A DNA stretch of 64,000 bases. It comes from Spongisporangium articulatum. Its GTDB lineage: Bacteria; Actinomycetota; Actinomycetes; Actinomycetales; Kineosporiaceae. The stretch lies in assembly GCF_044465595.1 (NCBI RefSeq), contig NZ_JBITLV010000003.1:248001-312000 (forward strand), written 5' to 3'. The notes below the pieces were generated by a model. It saw only the letters and a program-made list of their open reading frames with translations. It made no database searches and had not been told where the DNA came from. The translations under genes were made by a program, and so were the position numbers. Below, one piece after another: positions 51,361 to 61,319 of the stretch (positions are counted from its first letter, which is position 1; each line of letters opens with the position of its first letter).

Positions 51361-54300
51361 ATGGAAACGACAGCCTGGGCCGCTCGGTTCACCGAGCTCG
51401 AGAGAAGTCTCGCGACGGACCCGATCTCGGGCCGCGACGGTGACGCGGCCGCCCACCGCCTGGCCCGGTACGAGCGGCTCGACGGCTCCGTCACCTACCC
51501 GGACCTCCCTGTGGCCCAACGCCGTGACGACCTGCTCGCGGCGATCCGCGACCACCAGGTGGTGGTGGTCGCCGGTGAGACCGGGTCGGGCAAGACCACC
51601 CAGCTGCCCAAGATCTGCCTGGAGCTGGGCCGGGGGGTCCGTGGGCTGATCGGGCACACCCAGCCCCGGCGGATCGCGGCCCGCTCGGTCGCCGAACGCC
51701 TCGCCGAGGAGCTGGGCACCGACCTGGGCGACGTCGTCGGGTACACGGTCCGGTTCACCGACCAGGTCAGCACCTCGACGCTGGTCCGGTTGATGACCGA
51801 CGGCATCCTGCTCGCCGAGATCCAGCGCGACCCGCTGCTGAACCGCTACGACACGCTGATCATCGACGAGGCGCACGAGCGCAGCCTCACGATCGACTTC
51901 CTGCTCGGCTACCTCAAACGGCTGTTGCCCCGCCGCCCTGACCTGAAGGTCGTCATCACGTCCGCCACGATCGACCCCGAGGCGTTCGCGCGGCACTTCG
52001 GCACGCCCGACGAGCCGGCCCCGATCATCGAGGTCTCCGGGCGGACCTACCCCGTCGAGGTCCGGTACCGGCCGCTGGAGGCCGAGGTACCGGACGACGA
52101 CGAGCTGGGCGAGAAGGCCCGCCCCGAACCGCGCGACCAGACCCAGGGCATCCTGGACGCCGTCCAGGAGCTGGCCACCGAGCCGGAGCGCGGCGGCCCC
52201 GGCGACATCCTGGTCTTCCTCTCCGGCGAACGCGAGATCCGCGACACCGCAGACGCTCTCGGGGATGCCACCCGGCGCGGGGGGCTGCCTGCGAACACCG
52301 AGATCGTGCCCCTGTACGGGCGGTTGAGCGCGGCCGAGCAGCACAGGGTGTTCGCCGCGCACCCGGCCGGCGTGCGCCGGGTCGTACTGGCCACGAACGT
52401 CGCCGAGACCTCGTTGACGGTGCCGGGCATCCGGTACGTCGTCGACACCGGCACCGCCCGGATCTCCCGCTACAGCCAGCGCACCAAGGTGCAGCGGCTG
52501 CCGATCGAGCCGATCTCACAGGCCTCGGCCAACCAGCGGGCCGGCCGGTGCGGGCGGCTCGCGGACGGGGTCTGCATCCGGCTGTACAGCCAGGAGGACT
52601 ACGAGAGCCGGCCCGAGTTCACCGAACCCGAGATCCTGCGCACCGGGCTGGCCGCCGTCATCCTGCAGATGACGTCGCTCGGCCTCGGCGAGGTCGCGGA
52701 CTTCCCGTTCCTCGACCCGCCCGACGCGCGGCAGGTGAAGGACGGCGTGGCGCTGCTGCACGAACTGGCCGCGATCGACCCGTCCCAGTCGGACCCGAAC
52801 CGGCGGCTGACCGGCATCGGCCGCACGCTGGCCCGGCTGCCGGTCGACCCGCGGCTGGCCCGGATGCTGGTCGAGGCCCACCACGGCGGGGTGCTGCGCG
52901 AGGTGCTGCCCATCGTGGCCGGGCTGGCGATCATGGACCCGCGCGAGCGGCCCACGGACGCGCAGGCCCAGGCCGACCAGGCGCACGCCCGGTTCAAGGA
53001 CCCGACGTCGGACTTCCTGGCCTACCTGAATCTGTGGCGCTACCTGCAGGAACAGCAGCGCGAGCTGTCGTCGTCGGCGTTCCGCCGGCTGTGCCGGGCC
53101 GAGTACCTGCACTACCTGCGGGTGCGCGAGTGGCAGGACCTGCACCAGCAACTCGTGACGGTGCTGAAGCGCGCCCGGATGGCCCCGCCCCGCGGTGAGG
53201 TCGCCGAGACCGTGGACGCGGACGCCGTCCACCTGGCCCTGCTGGCCGGCCTGCTGTCGCAGGTCGGCGTGCTGGACGAGCGCAGCGCCAGTGCCGCCGC
53301 GCAGGCGGCGCGCCAGAAGGGCCGGCGTCCACCGATGAAGGAGTACCTCGGCGCGCGCGGCGCGAAGTTCGTGATCGCGCCCGGGTCTTCACTGTTCCGC
53401 ACCGGGCCCGACTGGGTCATGGTCGCCGAGCTCGTGGAGACCAGCCGGCTGTTCGGCCGGACGGCGGCGAAGATCGACCCGCTGTGGATCGAGCGGCTGG
53501 CCGGACATCTGGTGCGGCGCAGCTACTCCGAGCCGCGCTGGGAACGCAGGCGCGGCTCGGCCGTGGCGACGGAGAAGGTGACGCTGTACGGCGTCCCGGT
53601 GGTCCCGGCTCGGACGGTCGGCTACGCGCGGGTCGACCCCGAGGTGTCGCGTGAGCTGTTCATCCGGCACGCGCTGGTCGAGGGCGACTGGCGCACCAAT
53701 CACCGGTTCTTCCACGAGAACCGGCGCCTGCTGGAGGATGTCGGCGAGCTGGAGGACCGGGCCCGGCGCCGCGACATGGTGGTCGACGACGACGCGTTGT
53801 TCGACTTCTACGACCAGCGGCTGCCCGCCGACGTGGTCTCGGCGGTGCACTTCGACAGCTGGTGGAAGGGTGCCCGCCGCGAACGCCCCGACCTGCTCAG
53901 CTTCTGGACGTCGATGCTGCTCACCCCCGCGGCGCGGGGGGTCGACGAGGCCGAGCACCCGACGTCCTGGAAGGTGCCGACGCCCGCCGGCGAGCTGGAC
54001 CTGCCGCTCACCTACCAGTTCGAGCCGGGCACGGCGGCCGACGGGGTGACGGTGCACGTGCCGCTGGCGGTGCTGAACCAGGTGCCGTCGGAGCCCTTCG
54101 GGTGGCAGATCCCGGGCCTGCGGGTGGAACTCGTGACCGAGCTGATCCGCTCGCTGCCCAAGGCGGTGCGCAAGGAGTTCGCCCCGGCCCCGGACAATGC
54201 GCGCACCGTACTGCAGCGGCTCGACGCCACCGAGGCCACGCCGCCCGGCGCCCTACTGCCGACCTTGGCCGCCGAGCTGGCGGCCATGCGCGGCGTGGAC

Positions 54301-55395
54301 GTACCGGTGGACGCCTTCGACCTGACGAAGGTGCCCACCCATCTGCGGATCACGTTCCGCATCGAGGACGAGGACCGGCGTCCGGTCGGCGAGGGCAAGG
54401 ACCTCGACGCCCTGCGCGAGCGGCTGGCCGCGAAGCTGCGAGCGGCCATCTCGGGGGCGGTCACCGCCCGGCCCGGCCCCGGGAAGCCCACCACCTCGGC
54501 GGGGCACGCGCTGAACCGGGACGGCCTGACCGCCTGGCCGGACGACCTGCCCGAGCTCCCGCAGACGGTCGAGGGCCCACCCACGCCCGGCAGCGGCGGC
54601 ATCCCGGTGACCGGATTCCCCGCCCTGGTCGACCGCGGAAAGTCGGTCAGCATCAGGGTTTTCGAGTCGCGGGCCGAGCAGCAGCGGATGATGGGCCCGG
54701 GCACCCGGCGGCTGATCGCCGTCCAGGTGCCCTCCCCCGCCAAGAACGTCCTGCCGGGGCTGAGCCAGGCGCAGAAGCTGGCCCTGGCCTCGGCTCCGCA
54801 CCGGGACGCGAGCGCCCTGTTCGACGACTGTCTGCAGGCCGCGATCGACAACCTCGTGCTCGAGCACGGCGGCCCCGAGTGGACGGCGAGCGGCTTCGCC
54901 GACCTGCTCGGCGCCGTCCGCTCGGCCCTGCTGGTCGAGACCACGCGGGTCATGGTGCAGACCGCCACGGTGCTCGACCTGGCCCGGCAGGCGGGCACTC
55001 TCGTGCGCGGGACGTCGTCCCCCGCCCTGCTCGCGAGCCTGGCCGACGCCCGGGCCCAGTTGGAGGGTCTCGTGCACCCCGGCTTCGTGACCGAGGCGGG
55101 CGTGCGCAAACTGCCCGACCTGGAGCGGTACCTGCAGGCGCTGCTGCACCGGTTGGAGAGGCTGCCCGAACGGGCGCAGCGCGACCAGGCCCTGCTCTAC
55201 CAGGTGCGTTCGGCGCAGGAGGAGTACGACACCGTGGTGGCCGCGCTGCCCCGGGAGCGGCGCGGCGACCCCGACGTGACGTCGATCCGGTGGACCATCG
55301 AGGAACTGCGGGTCAGCCTGTTCGGCGGCGGCATCCGCACCGCCTACCCCGTCTCACCGCAGCGCATCACCAAGGCCCTGGCGGCGCTCTCCTAG
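51361..55395 (+). CDS. hrpA: ATP-dependent helicase HrpA, 1344 aa
   Basis: Large DEAH-box RNA helicase. Walker A GETGSGKTT (residues 72-80), DEAH 169-172 (IIDEAHERSL), motif III SATI, motif VI SQASANQRAGRCGR, then HA2, OB-fold and the long C-terminal HrpA region (about 800-1344). ATG 51361 has TAAACT about 8 nt upstream and no Shine-Dalgarno sequence. The gene ends overlapping the convergent DUF2505 stop by 4 bases. In other bacteria HrpA acts in mRNA processing and ribosome rescue of stalled complexes. Confidence 0.96.
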   Translation: METTAWAARFTELERSLATDPISGRDGDAAAHRLARYERLDGSVTYPDLPVAQRRDDLLAAIRDHQVVVVAGETGSGKTTQLPKICLELGRGVRGLIGHTQPRRIAARSVAERLAEELGTDLGDVVGYTVRFTDQVSTSTLVRLMTDGILLAEIQRDPLLNRYDTLIIDEAHERSLTIDFLLGYLKRLLPRRPDLKVVITSATIDPEAFARHFGTPDEPAPIIEVSGRTYPVEVRYRPLEAEVPDDDELGEKARPEPRDQTQGILDAVQELATEPERGGPGDILVFLSGEREIRDTADALGDATRRGGLPANTEIVPLYGRLSAAEQHRVFAAHPAGVRRVVLATNVAETSLTVPGIRYVVDTGTARISRYSQRTKVQRLPIEPISQASANQRAGRCGRLADGVCIRLYSQEDYESRPEFTEPEILRTGLAAVILQMTSLGLGEVADFPFLDPPDARQVKDGVALLHELAAIDPSQSDPNRRLTGIGRTLARLPVDPRLARMLVEAHHGGVLREVLPIVAGLAIMDPRERPTDAQAQADQAHARFKDPTSDFLAYLNLWRYLQEQQRELSSSAFRRLCRAEYLHYLRVREWQDLHQQLVTVLKRARMAPPRGEVAETVDADAVHLALLAGLLSQVGVLDERSASAAAQAARQKGRRPPMKEYLGARGAKFVIAPGSSLFRTGPDWVMVAELVETSRLFGRTAAKIDPLWIERLAGHLVRRSYSEPRWERRRGSAVATEKVTLYGVPVVPARTVGYARVDPEVSRELFIRHALVEGDWRTNHRFFHENRRLLEDVGELEDRARRRDMVVDDDALFDFYDQRLPADVVSAVHFDSWWKGARRERPDLLSFWTSMLLTPAARGVDEAEHPTSWKVPTPAGELDLPLTYQFEPGTAADGVTVHVPLAVLNQVPSEPFGWQIPGLRVELVTELIRSLPKAVRKEFAPAPDNARTVLQRLDATEATPPGALLPTLAAELAAMRGVDVPVDAFDLTKVPTHLRITFRIEDEDRRPVGEGKDLDALRERLAAKLRAAISGAVTARPGPGKPTTSAGHALNRDGLTAWPDDLPELPQTVEGPPTPGSGGIPVTGFPALVDRGKSVSIRVFESRAEQQRMMGPGTRRLIAVQVPSPAKNVLPGLSQAQKLALASAPHRDASALFDDCLQAAIDNLVLEHGGPEWTASGFADLLGAVRSALLVETTRVMVQTATVLDLARQAGTLVRGTSSPALLASLADARAQLEGLVHPGFVTEAGVRKLPDLERYLQALLHRLERLPERAQRDQALLYQVRSAQEEYDTVVAALPRERRGDPDVTSIRWTIEELRVSLFGGGIRTAYPVSPQRITKALAALS

Positions 55396-55895
55396 GAGTG
55401 GGTCTTCATCCACTGCAGCGTGAAGTCGCGCTGCGCGATGGTGTTCTTCTCCAGGTCGGCGGCGCTGATCTCCTCGAGCTTCTTGCCCAGGATGGCGATC
55501 TGCGCGGCGATGTCGAAGTGCACCTTGTTCAGCGTGCTGTTGCCGCGCGGCTCCAGCGAGATGACGCCCTCGATGCTCATCGGTACCCGGTTCAGCTTGA
55601 TCGAGACCGTGTACTCCATGCTGCCGTCGGCCGCGGGCGGGCCCCACTGCCGGCGCTCGGTCATCGTCTCGTTCGGCGGCACGAACTTCAGCGCCCACTT
55701 GGGCAGCTCGACGGAGATCTCGTAGCGCAGCGCGACGTTGCCGCCCTCGGGGCCGTGCTCGAGCTCCATGATGTTCAGGCCGCGCAGCCCGGTGGCCTTG
55801 GCCAGCTCCTCGATGAACTCCCGCTTGACGGCCTGTTCGTAGAGGGCGGCCGGGGGGTAGGGCAGTTCCCATTCGAAGTCGAGCGAGGTGGGCAT
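55392..55895 (-). CDS. DUF2505 domain protein, 167 aa
   Basis: Conserved actinobacterial protein related to the START/SRPBCC fold (steroidogenic acute regulatory-type pocket). It begins SLDFEWELPYPPAALYEQAV and contains DGSMEYTVSIKLNRVPMSIE and ISLEPRGNSTLNKVHFDI. Ligand unknown. The stop codons of this gene and hrpA overlap by 4 bases. ATG 55895 is supported by the domain start. Confidence 0.88.
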   Translation of the reverse strand: MPTSLDFEWELPYPPAALYEQAVKREFIEELAKATGLRGLNIMELEHGPEGGNVALRYEISVELPKWALKFVPPNETMTERRQWGPPAADGSMEYTVSIKLNRVPMSIEGVISLEPRGNSTLNKVHFDIAAQIAILGKKLEEISAADLEKNTIAQRDFTLQWMKTHS

Positions 55896-55948
55896 GAAGA
55901 GGCTCCGCAGCGTCGGGGTGGAGTCAGGGGATGCCGACTGTACCGATC

Positions 55949-56473
55949 TCAGGCCGTTTCGGGCAGGTCCGTCACGTCGAAGCCCTGGTCGGCGCAGTCG
56001 CCGTCCACCCGGGTCATGATGGCGGTGGCGATGGCCTCCAGCTGCCCGACCTGTTCGGCGGTCAGGCCCGCGAAGACGAGGGCCCGGACCTGCTCGACGT
56101 GGCCGGGAGCGGTGGCCACGACCTTGTCCCAGCCCGCGTCGGTGAGGCGGGCGACCTGGCCGCGCCCGTCGTCCGCCGAGCGCGTGCGGGTGACCCAGCC
56201 CCGCTCCTCGAGCCGCCGCACGGTGTGGCTGAGCCGGGACGGCGAGGAGCTGGACGCGCTGGCCAGCTGACTCATGCGCAGGGCCCGGTCCGGCGCCTCG
56301 GAGAGCATGGCCAGGACGAAGTAGGCGAAATGGGTGAGCTCCTCGTCGCGCTGCAGCTGGCCGTCGAGGGCGGCCGGCAGGCGTTGGAGCATGCTGGCGA
56401 GCTGGCGCCAGGCGCGCTGCTCGTCGTCGGTGAGCCATCGTGGCTCGACGTTCTCGGTGCTCACGGCAACCAT
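55949..56473 (-). CDS. MarR-family transcriptional regulator, 174 aa
   Basis: Dimeric winged-helix regulator. The core ALRMSQLASASSSSPSRLSH and RLEERGWVTRTRSADDGRG (recognition helix and wing) lie at about 65-110. ATG 56473 follows AGGAG. A perfect palindrome lies just upstream in its promoter and is likely its autoregulatory operator. It is divergent from the exonuclease gene. Confidence 0.93.
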   Translation of the reverse strand: MVAVSTENVEPRWLTDDEQRAWRQLASMLQRLPAALDGQLQRDEELTHFAYFVLAMLSEAPDRALRMSQLASASSSSPSRLSHTVRRLEERGWVTRTRSADDGRGQVARLTDAGWDKVVATAPGHVEQVRALVFAGLTAEQVGQLEAIATAIMTRVDGDCADQGFDVTDLPETA

Positions 56474-56483
56474 CCTACTCCTG

Positions 56484-56501
56484 TTATTGAAACTTCAATA
56501 A
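56484..56501. promoter_or_regulatory. MarR-type palindromic operator
   Basis: TTATTGAA and TTCAATAA are perfect inverted repeats separated by AC, 11 bases before the marR start and in the gap to the divergent exonuclease gene. The AT-rich 18-base palindrome is what a MarR dimer typically binds. Confidence 0.8.
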
Positions 56502-56566
56502 GTCAAGTGTCCGGAGGCGGCGGGGCGGTGCGTGCATCTGTCGGTGCCTGGGGGCATTCTGGACCG

Positions 56567-57673
56567 GTGCCCGACTCCCCCACACCTCTGCTGCTCGCGG
56601 TGGATGGGAACAGTTTGCTCCATCGCGCCTATCACGCCATGCACTCCGCCGAGCCCGAGCCGGGCGGGCTGCACGGGCAGCGCGATGCGACGGGCCGCCC
56701 GGTCTGGGCGCTGCGCGGGCTGGTCGGGTTCCTCGCGCGGGCCGCGGCGCGGCTGACGCCGGACGCCGTGGTGATCGGCTTCGACTGTCCGGAGACGTCG
56801 CGGCGGCGCGAGTCGTACCCGGCGTACAAGGCCCACCGCCCCGACAAGCCCGAACCCCTCGTCGAACAGCTCGCCGACGCCCCGGAGGTGTTGCGGGCCG
56901 CGGGGTTCAGCGTCGTGTGCCCGACGGGCTGGGAGGCGGACGACGTGCTGGCCTCGGCGGCCGCGTCCGCGGCGGCCGAGGGCTGGCGGACGACGGTCGT
57001 CACCTCCGACCGAGACTCGTTCGCCCTGATCGACGAGTCGACCTCCGTACTGCGGGTGCTCAACGGCGGCATCGACGGCTCCCCCGTACTGACCCCGAAG
57101 ACGCTGCCCGTGGTGTGCGGCGTCGCGGCCGGTCAGTACCGCGACCTGGCCGCCCTGCGCGGCGACAGCTCCGACAACCTGCAGGGCGCGATGGGCATCG
57201 GGCAGAAGACGGCGACCAAGCTCCTCGAGGTGTTCCCGTCGGTCGACGCCGCCTACGAGGCGATCGACACCGGGCGCGAGGCCGAGGTGGTCGCCGCCAT
57301 CGGGGTGGCCGCCACGCGCCGCCTGGCCGACCCGTTGTCCCGCGAGAACGTGGCCCGCAACCAGAAGCTGATGGAGATGCGGCGCGACGTGCCCGTCCCG
57401 CCGCTCGCCGCGATGGCCGTGCCGATGGACAAGAAGACCCTGCAGACGGCCCTGGCCACCCGCGAGATCTACCTCGGGCCGTCGCTGTGGGCGCTGGTCG
57501 GCGGCACACCTCCCGCCGGCGACCACTACGGCGCCGGGCTCTACCCGCCCGCCGAACCGGGGCCGCTCGGCGCGGAGCCGGCGGTGATCGACGTACGCGG
57601 GCCTTCGGTGGCCGCGCCGCGCCGGCCGCGGCACTCCGCCGAACCCGTCACCGGGCAGCTGTCCCTGTTCTGA
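56567..57673 (+). CDS. 5'-3' exonuclease (FEN-like) with C-terminal sliding-clamp motif, 368 aa
   Basis: Structure-specific nuclease related to the Pol I N-terminal exonuclease. Metal-binding acids: LLLAVDGNSLLHRA, WEADDVLASAAA, VVTSDRDSFAL and LRGDSSDNLQG, then helix-hairpin-helix GAMGIGQKTATKLL. The last residues GQLSLF match the beta-clamp binding motif QL[SD]LF. GTG 56567 has no Shine-Dalgarno sequence; CATTCT lies 6 nt upstream. It is a stand-alone nuclease, not fused to a polymerase, and converges with jetC. Confidence 0.92.
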   Translation: MPDSPTPLLLAVDGNSLLHRAYHAMHSAEPEPGGLHGQRDATGRPVWALRGLVGFLARAAARLTPDAVVIGFDCPETSRRRESYPAYKAHRPDKPEPLVEQLADAPEVLRAAGFSVVCPTGWEADDVLASAAASAAAEGWRTTVVTSDRDSFALIDESTSVLRVLNGGIDGSPVLTPKTLPVVCGVAAGQYRDLAALRGDSSDNLQGAMGIGQKTATKLLEVFPSVDAAYEAIDTGREAEVVAAIGVAATRRLADPLSRENVARNQKLMEMRRDVPVPPLAAMAVPMDKKTLQTALATREIYLGPSLWALVGGTPPAGDHYGAGLYPPAEPGPLGAEPAVIDVRGPSVAAPRRPRHSAEPVTGQLSLF

Positions 57674-57777
57674 TCAGCTCCGGCGACGCTGCCACCAGCG
57701 CCCCTCAGGGGGCGGCGGCGGGTCTGGTCGGCGGGCCCCGGCGGGCCGGGCGTAGAGCGCCCGAACAGGACTGATCA

Positions 57778-57815
57778 GGCCCGGTTTTCGACACAGCCGT
57801 GTCGAAAACCGGGCC
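57778..57815. terminator. 17-bp perfect hairpin between the exonuclease and jetC
   Basis: GGCCCGGTTTTCGACAC (57778-57794) and its exact complement (57799-57815) are separated by AGCC. It lies 10 bases after the jetC stop and is a strong bidirectional terminator. No remnant of a jetD gene is present between it and the exonuclease (57674-57777). Confidence 0.85.
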
Positions 57816-57824
57816 CGATCGGTG

Positions 57825-60800
57825 CTACTGCGGCAGGGGCAGGCCGTCGGCCATCAGGCGCAGTTCCAGGTCCCGCGCGTCGCTCACCGCGGAGACGTAC
57901 GAGTAGTTCTTGCGGGTGTTCTTGGTGACGAGGAGCAGGTCGTCCATGTGCGGCTCCAGGGCCGAGACCTTGTCCGGCGGGGCGCCGACGATCAGTTGGA
58001 AGCCGAGCCCCTTCCACGCCTCGACGGCCCGCCCGGCGAACTCCGAGTCCGACTTGATGAACCCCTCGTCGATGACCACGGTCGCGAACCGTGGCCGGGC
58101 CCGCAGCTCGTCACCCAGTCGGAACCGCAGCGCGGCCCCGACGATGAAGGCGATCAGCTCCTGGCTCTCGCCGCCGCTCTTGTCGCCGAGCGACGAGTGG
58201 GTGCTCAGCACCTCGCCGTCCGGGCCCACCCGCTCGGCGGTCACGAACACGTGCCGCCGGACGTCGAGCAGCCCGTCCCGGTCGGAGCGCTCGGGGTGCG
58301 AGCGCGGGTCCTGCCGGCGGCGGATCCGGACCATGAAGTCCTGCAGCGCAGCGAACCGCTTCTCCAGCTGCTCGTCGGCCAGGTCGCGGGTGGCGCCGGA
58401 AGCGAGTTCCCGCAGCGAGCGCCGGAAGTCGGTCACCGCTTCGGGCGTGGTGCGGCGCAACCTGATCCGCAGCCGGTCGGCGGTCGCGCCGAACGGCAGG
58501 TTCCGCAGGATGTCGTTGATCGGTTCCAGGCGCTCCTCGATCTCCTGGACGCACGACTCCATCGCCCCCGCCAGCGGCACCAGGTCCTCACCGGACCACT
58601 GCATGAGCTTCTGCCGCCAGGCGTCCTTCTGCCGGTTCAGGCCGGTCGCCACGATCTGCTCGAGGATGAAGGCGTAGTCGGGGTAGGAGGCGACCGCGGT
58701 ACCGAGGTTCGGGTCCTCGAAACGCCGCTTGTAGGCGGCGAAGATGCCCACCAGGTCGGCCTCGGCGGCGGCCACGTCGTCGCGGGCCGCGCGCAGCTTG
58801 TCGGCCAGCCGGGCGTTCAGCCGGGCCAGGTTCTGGGGGAACGCGGCGAGGTCGTCCGGGTCGCCCGGCCCGACGGCCTCGGCGAAGAACTCGTCGAGCG
58901 CCGCCCGCTGCCCGTCGTCGAGGGCCGCGGCCTGCGAGGCCTCCAAGCGTTCGATCGCCGCGCTGACGACGTCCTGCTGCTCCACGAGTTCGGCCCACCG
59001 CCGCTCGAGGTCGTCGCCGCGGCGCTTGAGTGCGAACCGCTGCTCGCGCGCGGCCTCCAGCTCCTGGCCGAGCCGGTCGATGCGCTGCTGCAGCGCCTGG
59101 AGCACGTCGCTGGCGCTCAGGATGTCGGCCCGCTGGCGCTCCAGGTCGGCGACGTGCCGCTCGGCGGCCGCCACGTCGATCTCCGCCCAGCTGACCGCCG
59201 CCACGGCCTCCCCGGCCCGGCGCCGCGAGTCGACGCCCGCCGCCTCGTCGTCGATGGTGCGGCGCTGCCGGTCGATGTCGGCCAGCTGCCGCTCGATGCC
59301 CTCGAGCTCCGCCTCGATCTCCGCGAGCGCCGCCTCGTTCGAGAAGCCGATCACGTCCGAGCCGCCGGAGCGGCCGTGCGTCCCCCGGCTGCCCCGCCGG
59401 GTCTGCCCGGCGGCCGTCACCCGGTACCCCTCGCCGTCCAGGTCGGCCGCGGTCTCCACGCACCGCGCGTTGCGCGACGCCTCGGCCAGGTGCCGCCGGA
59501 CCCAGCCGGAGAACGGCGAGTCCTTGAAATCGAGCTTCCCGGCGACGGTTCCGGCGTCGGCGGGCCCGGTCTCCGACAGCCCGACCGGCACCCCCTCGAA
59601 GGAGAGCCGGCCGCCCAGGCGGACCCCGTCGATGGCCCGGCTGAAGGCCGCGAGCCGGTCCTTCGGCACCAGCAGCGTGCAGGCGCTGGCCCCGAGAACG
59701 GTCTCGATCGCCGTCCGCCAGCGCTGTTCACCCGCGCGGACGTCGATCAGCTCGGCCAGGAACGGCAGCTCGTCGACGGACATCCCGGCGGCCTCGGCGA
59801 CCTGGTGGCGCATCTGGTGCAGGGGACCGCGGATGCGACTGGCCCGGCCGTCGAGCGAGTCGCGGTCGCGCTGCAGCTCGCCGCGCCGGGACAGCAGCGG
59901 GTGTTCCTCGCGGACGAGGGCCTCGCGCCGGTCGCGCAGGTCACGGGCCTGCTCGTCGGCGGAGGCCAGGAACGTGACCGCCTCGGACTTCGCGGCCGCG
60001 AACGCCGCCTCGTCGTCCAGGGGCAGGGGCAGGGCCCGGGTCGCCTCGGCCAGCAGCGCGCGCCGCGCCCGGCGGGTCTCCCGCTCCACCCCGGCCGCCG
60101 CGATCTGCTCACCGAGCCCGACCAGTTCCGCGCCGCCCGACTCCTGGTGCTCGCGCCGAGCCCGGGCGAGTGCGACGTCCAGCTCCTGCTCGGCGGTCAG
60201 GGCCGTCGTCAGCTCCCCGGCGACCGTCCGCCGCTCGGCCTGGGTCCGGGCGACCGCGGTCTCCAGCAGGCCGCGTTCGCGGTAACGGCTCCACAGCGTG
60301 ACCGGGCTCTCCTCCGGGCGCGCGAGCCCGAAGGTGTCGATCTGCTCGATCAGGTCCCGGGCCGCGGTGAGGGTTTCGTACTTGGCGGTGATCGGGTGGA
60401 GGACGTCGGCCTTCTCCTGCTCGACGAGCATCGCCCGGTAGGCCGTGTCCAGGTCGTCGAAGTGCTCGATGGCCCGGTCGGCCGCCTCGTAGGTGCCGGG
60501 CCGTTCCAGCACCATCTCCTTGTACAGGTCGTCGACCGTGCGGATCTGCTGACCGGCCTGGATGCGGGCCAGCAGCCGCAGCGCCTTGCTGCCGTCGCCG
60601 TTGGCGCCGATGCCGAGCCGGGTGTGCAGCCGGGTGGCGAACGACCCGTAGTTGTCGTGCGTGACGAGGCCGTCGAACGCCGCCTTCAGCGCCTTGGGCT
60701 GGAACTGCACGTCGCGCAGCGGGGCCAGCTCGGCCAGGTCGAGCGGCCCCTCGACGGTGACGAACCGGGAGACCACGTCGCCGTAGACCGTGGCCCGGGC

Positions 60801-61319
60801 CGGGACGTAGTAGATCCGCAGCGCGGTGAACCGGATCCCGTGGTCGTCGACGAAGGTCATCGCGATGGCGCCCCACGTGGCCTCGCCGTCACCGCGCAGC
60901 AGCTTCGGCCGCTCGCGCCCGTTCGCGTCGGGCACGACGTCCGTCTGACCGCGCAGGTAGGACAACAGGTTTCGCTGGCCGGCGCTGCGGGCCCGGCCCG
61001 ACACCGCGTCGTTGGACGCGCCGTTGAACGCGACGTCGGAGGGCATCATGAGCGCGATGTAGGCGTCGAGCAGCGTGCTCTTCCCACTGCCGGAGGCCCC
61101 CGACACGAGGGTCGAGCCCGGGTTGAACGGCACCTTGACGGCGCCCTCGAACCCGCCCCAGTTGACCACCTGGAGCAGTTCGGCCTTCCACTGCGTGGTG
61201 CCCTCGGTAGCGCCCTCCAGGTAGAACAGCGGGCCCTCACCGGTCCCCCCGGCCCGGGTCGAGCGGACGGCGGACTCGGGCAGCAGGGTCAGCTCCGCGG
61301 CCTCGTCGACCTGGCTCAT
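57825..61319 (-). CDS. jetC: Wadjet JetC-like SMC/MukB-type ATPase, 1164 aa
   Basis: DNA-loading SMC-like ATPase of a Wadjet (MksB/EptC-like) complex. Walker A GASGSGKSTLLDAY is at about residues 72-85; long coiled-coil halves flank a hinge region in the middle (around 560-700). The C-terminal head has signature LGDKSGGESQELIAF and Walker B FATVVIDEGFIKSD near 1080. The start ATG 61319 overlaps the jetB stop (ATGA). In Wadjet systems JetABC extrude DNA and JetD cleaves plasmid DNA; here the gene is followed by a terminator and no jetD. Confidence 0.92.
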   Translation of the reverse strand: MSQVDEAAELTLLPESAVRSTRAGGTGEGPLFYLEGATEGTTQWKAELLQVVNWGGFEGAVKVPFNPGSTLVSGASGSGKSTLLDAYIALMMPSDVAFNGASNDAVSGRARSAGQRNLLSYLRGQTDVVPDANGRERPKLLRGDGEATWGAIAMTFVDDHGIRFTALRIYYVPARATVYGDVVSRFVTVEGPLDLAELAPLRDVQFQPKALKAAFDGLVTHDNYGSFATRLHTRLGIGANGDGSKALRLLARIQAGQQIRTVDDLYKEMVLERPGTYEAADRAIEHFDDLDTAYRAMLVEQEKADVLHPITAKYETLTAARDLIEQIDTFGLARPEESPVTLWSRYRERGLLETAVARTQAERRTVAGELTTALTAEQELDVALARARREHQESGGAELVGLGEQIAAAGVERETRRARRALLAEATRALPLPLDDEAAFAAAKSEAVTFLASADEQARDLRDRREALVREEHPLLSRRGELQRDRDSLDGRASRIRGPLHQMRHQVAEAAGMSVDELPFLAELIDVRAGEQRWRTAIETVLGASACTLLVPKDRLAAFSRAIDGVRLGGRLSFEGVPVGLSETGPADAGTVAGKLDFKDSPFSGWVRRHLAEASRNARCVETAADLDGEGYRVTAAGQTRRGSRGTHGRSGGSDVIGFSNEAALAEIEAELEGIERQLADIDRQRRTIDDEAAGVDSRRRAGEAVAAVSWAEIDVAAAERHVADLERQRADILSASDVLQALQQRIDRLGQELEAAREQRFALKRRGDDLERRWAELVEQQDVVSAAIERLEASQAAALDDGQRAALDEFFAEAVGPGDPDDLAAFPQNLARLNARLADKLRAARDDVAAAEADLVGIFAAYKRRFEDPNLGTAVASYPDYAFILEQIVATGLNRQKDAWRQKLMQWSGEDLVPLAGAMESCVQEIEERLEPINDILRNLPFGATADRLRIRLRRTTPEAVTDFRRSLRELASGATRDLADEQLEKRFAALQDFMVRIRRRQDPRSHPERSDRDGLLDVRRHVFVTAERVGPDGEVLSTHSSLGDKSGGESQELIAFIVGAALRFRLGDELRARPRFATVVIDEGFIKSDSEFAGRAVEAWKGLGFQLIVGAPPDKVSALEPHMDDLLLVTKNTRKNYSYVSAVSDARDLELRLMADGLPLPQ

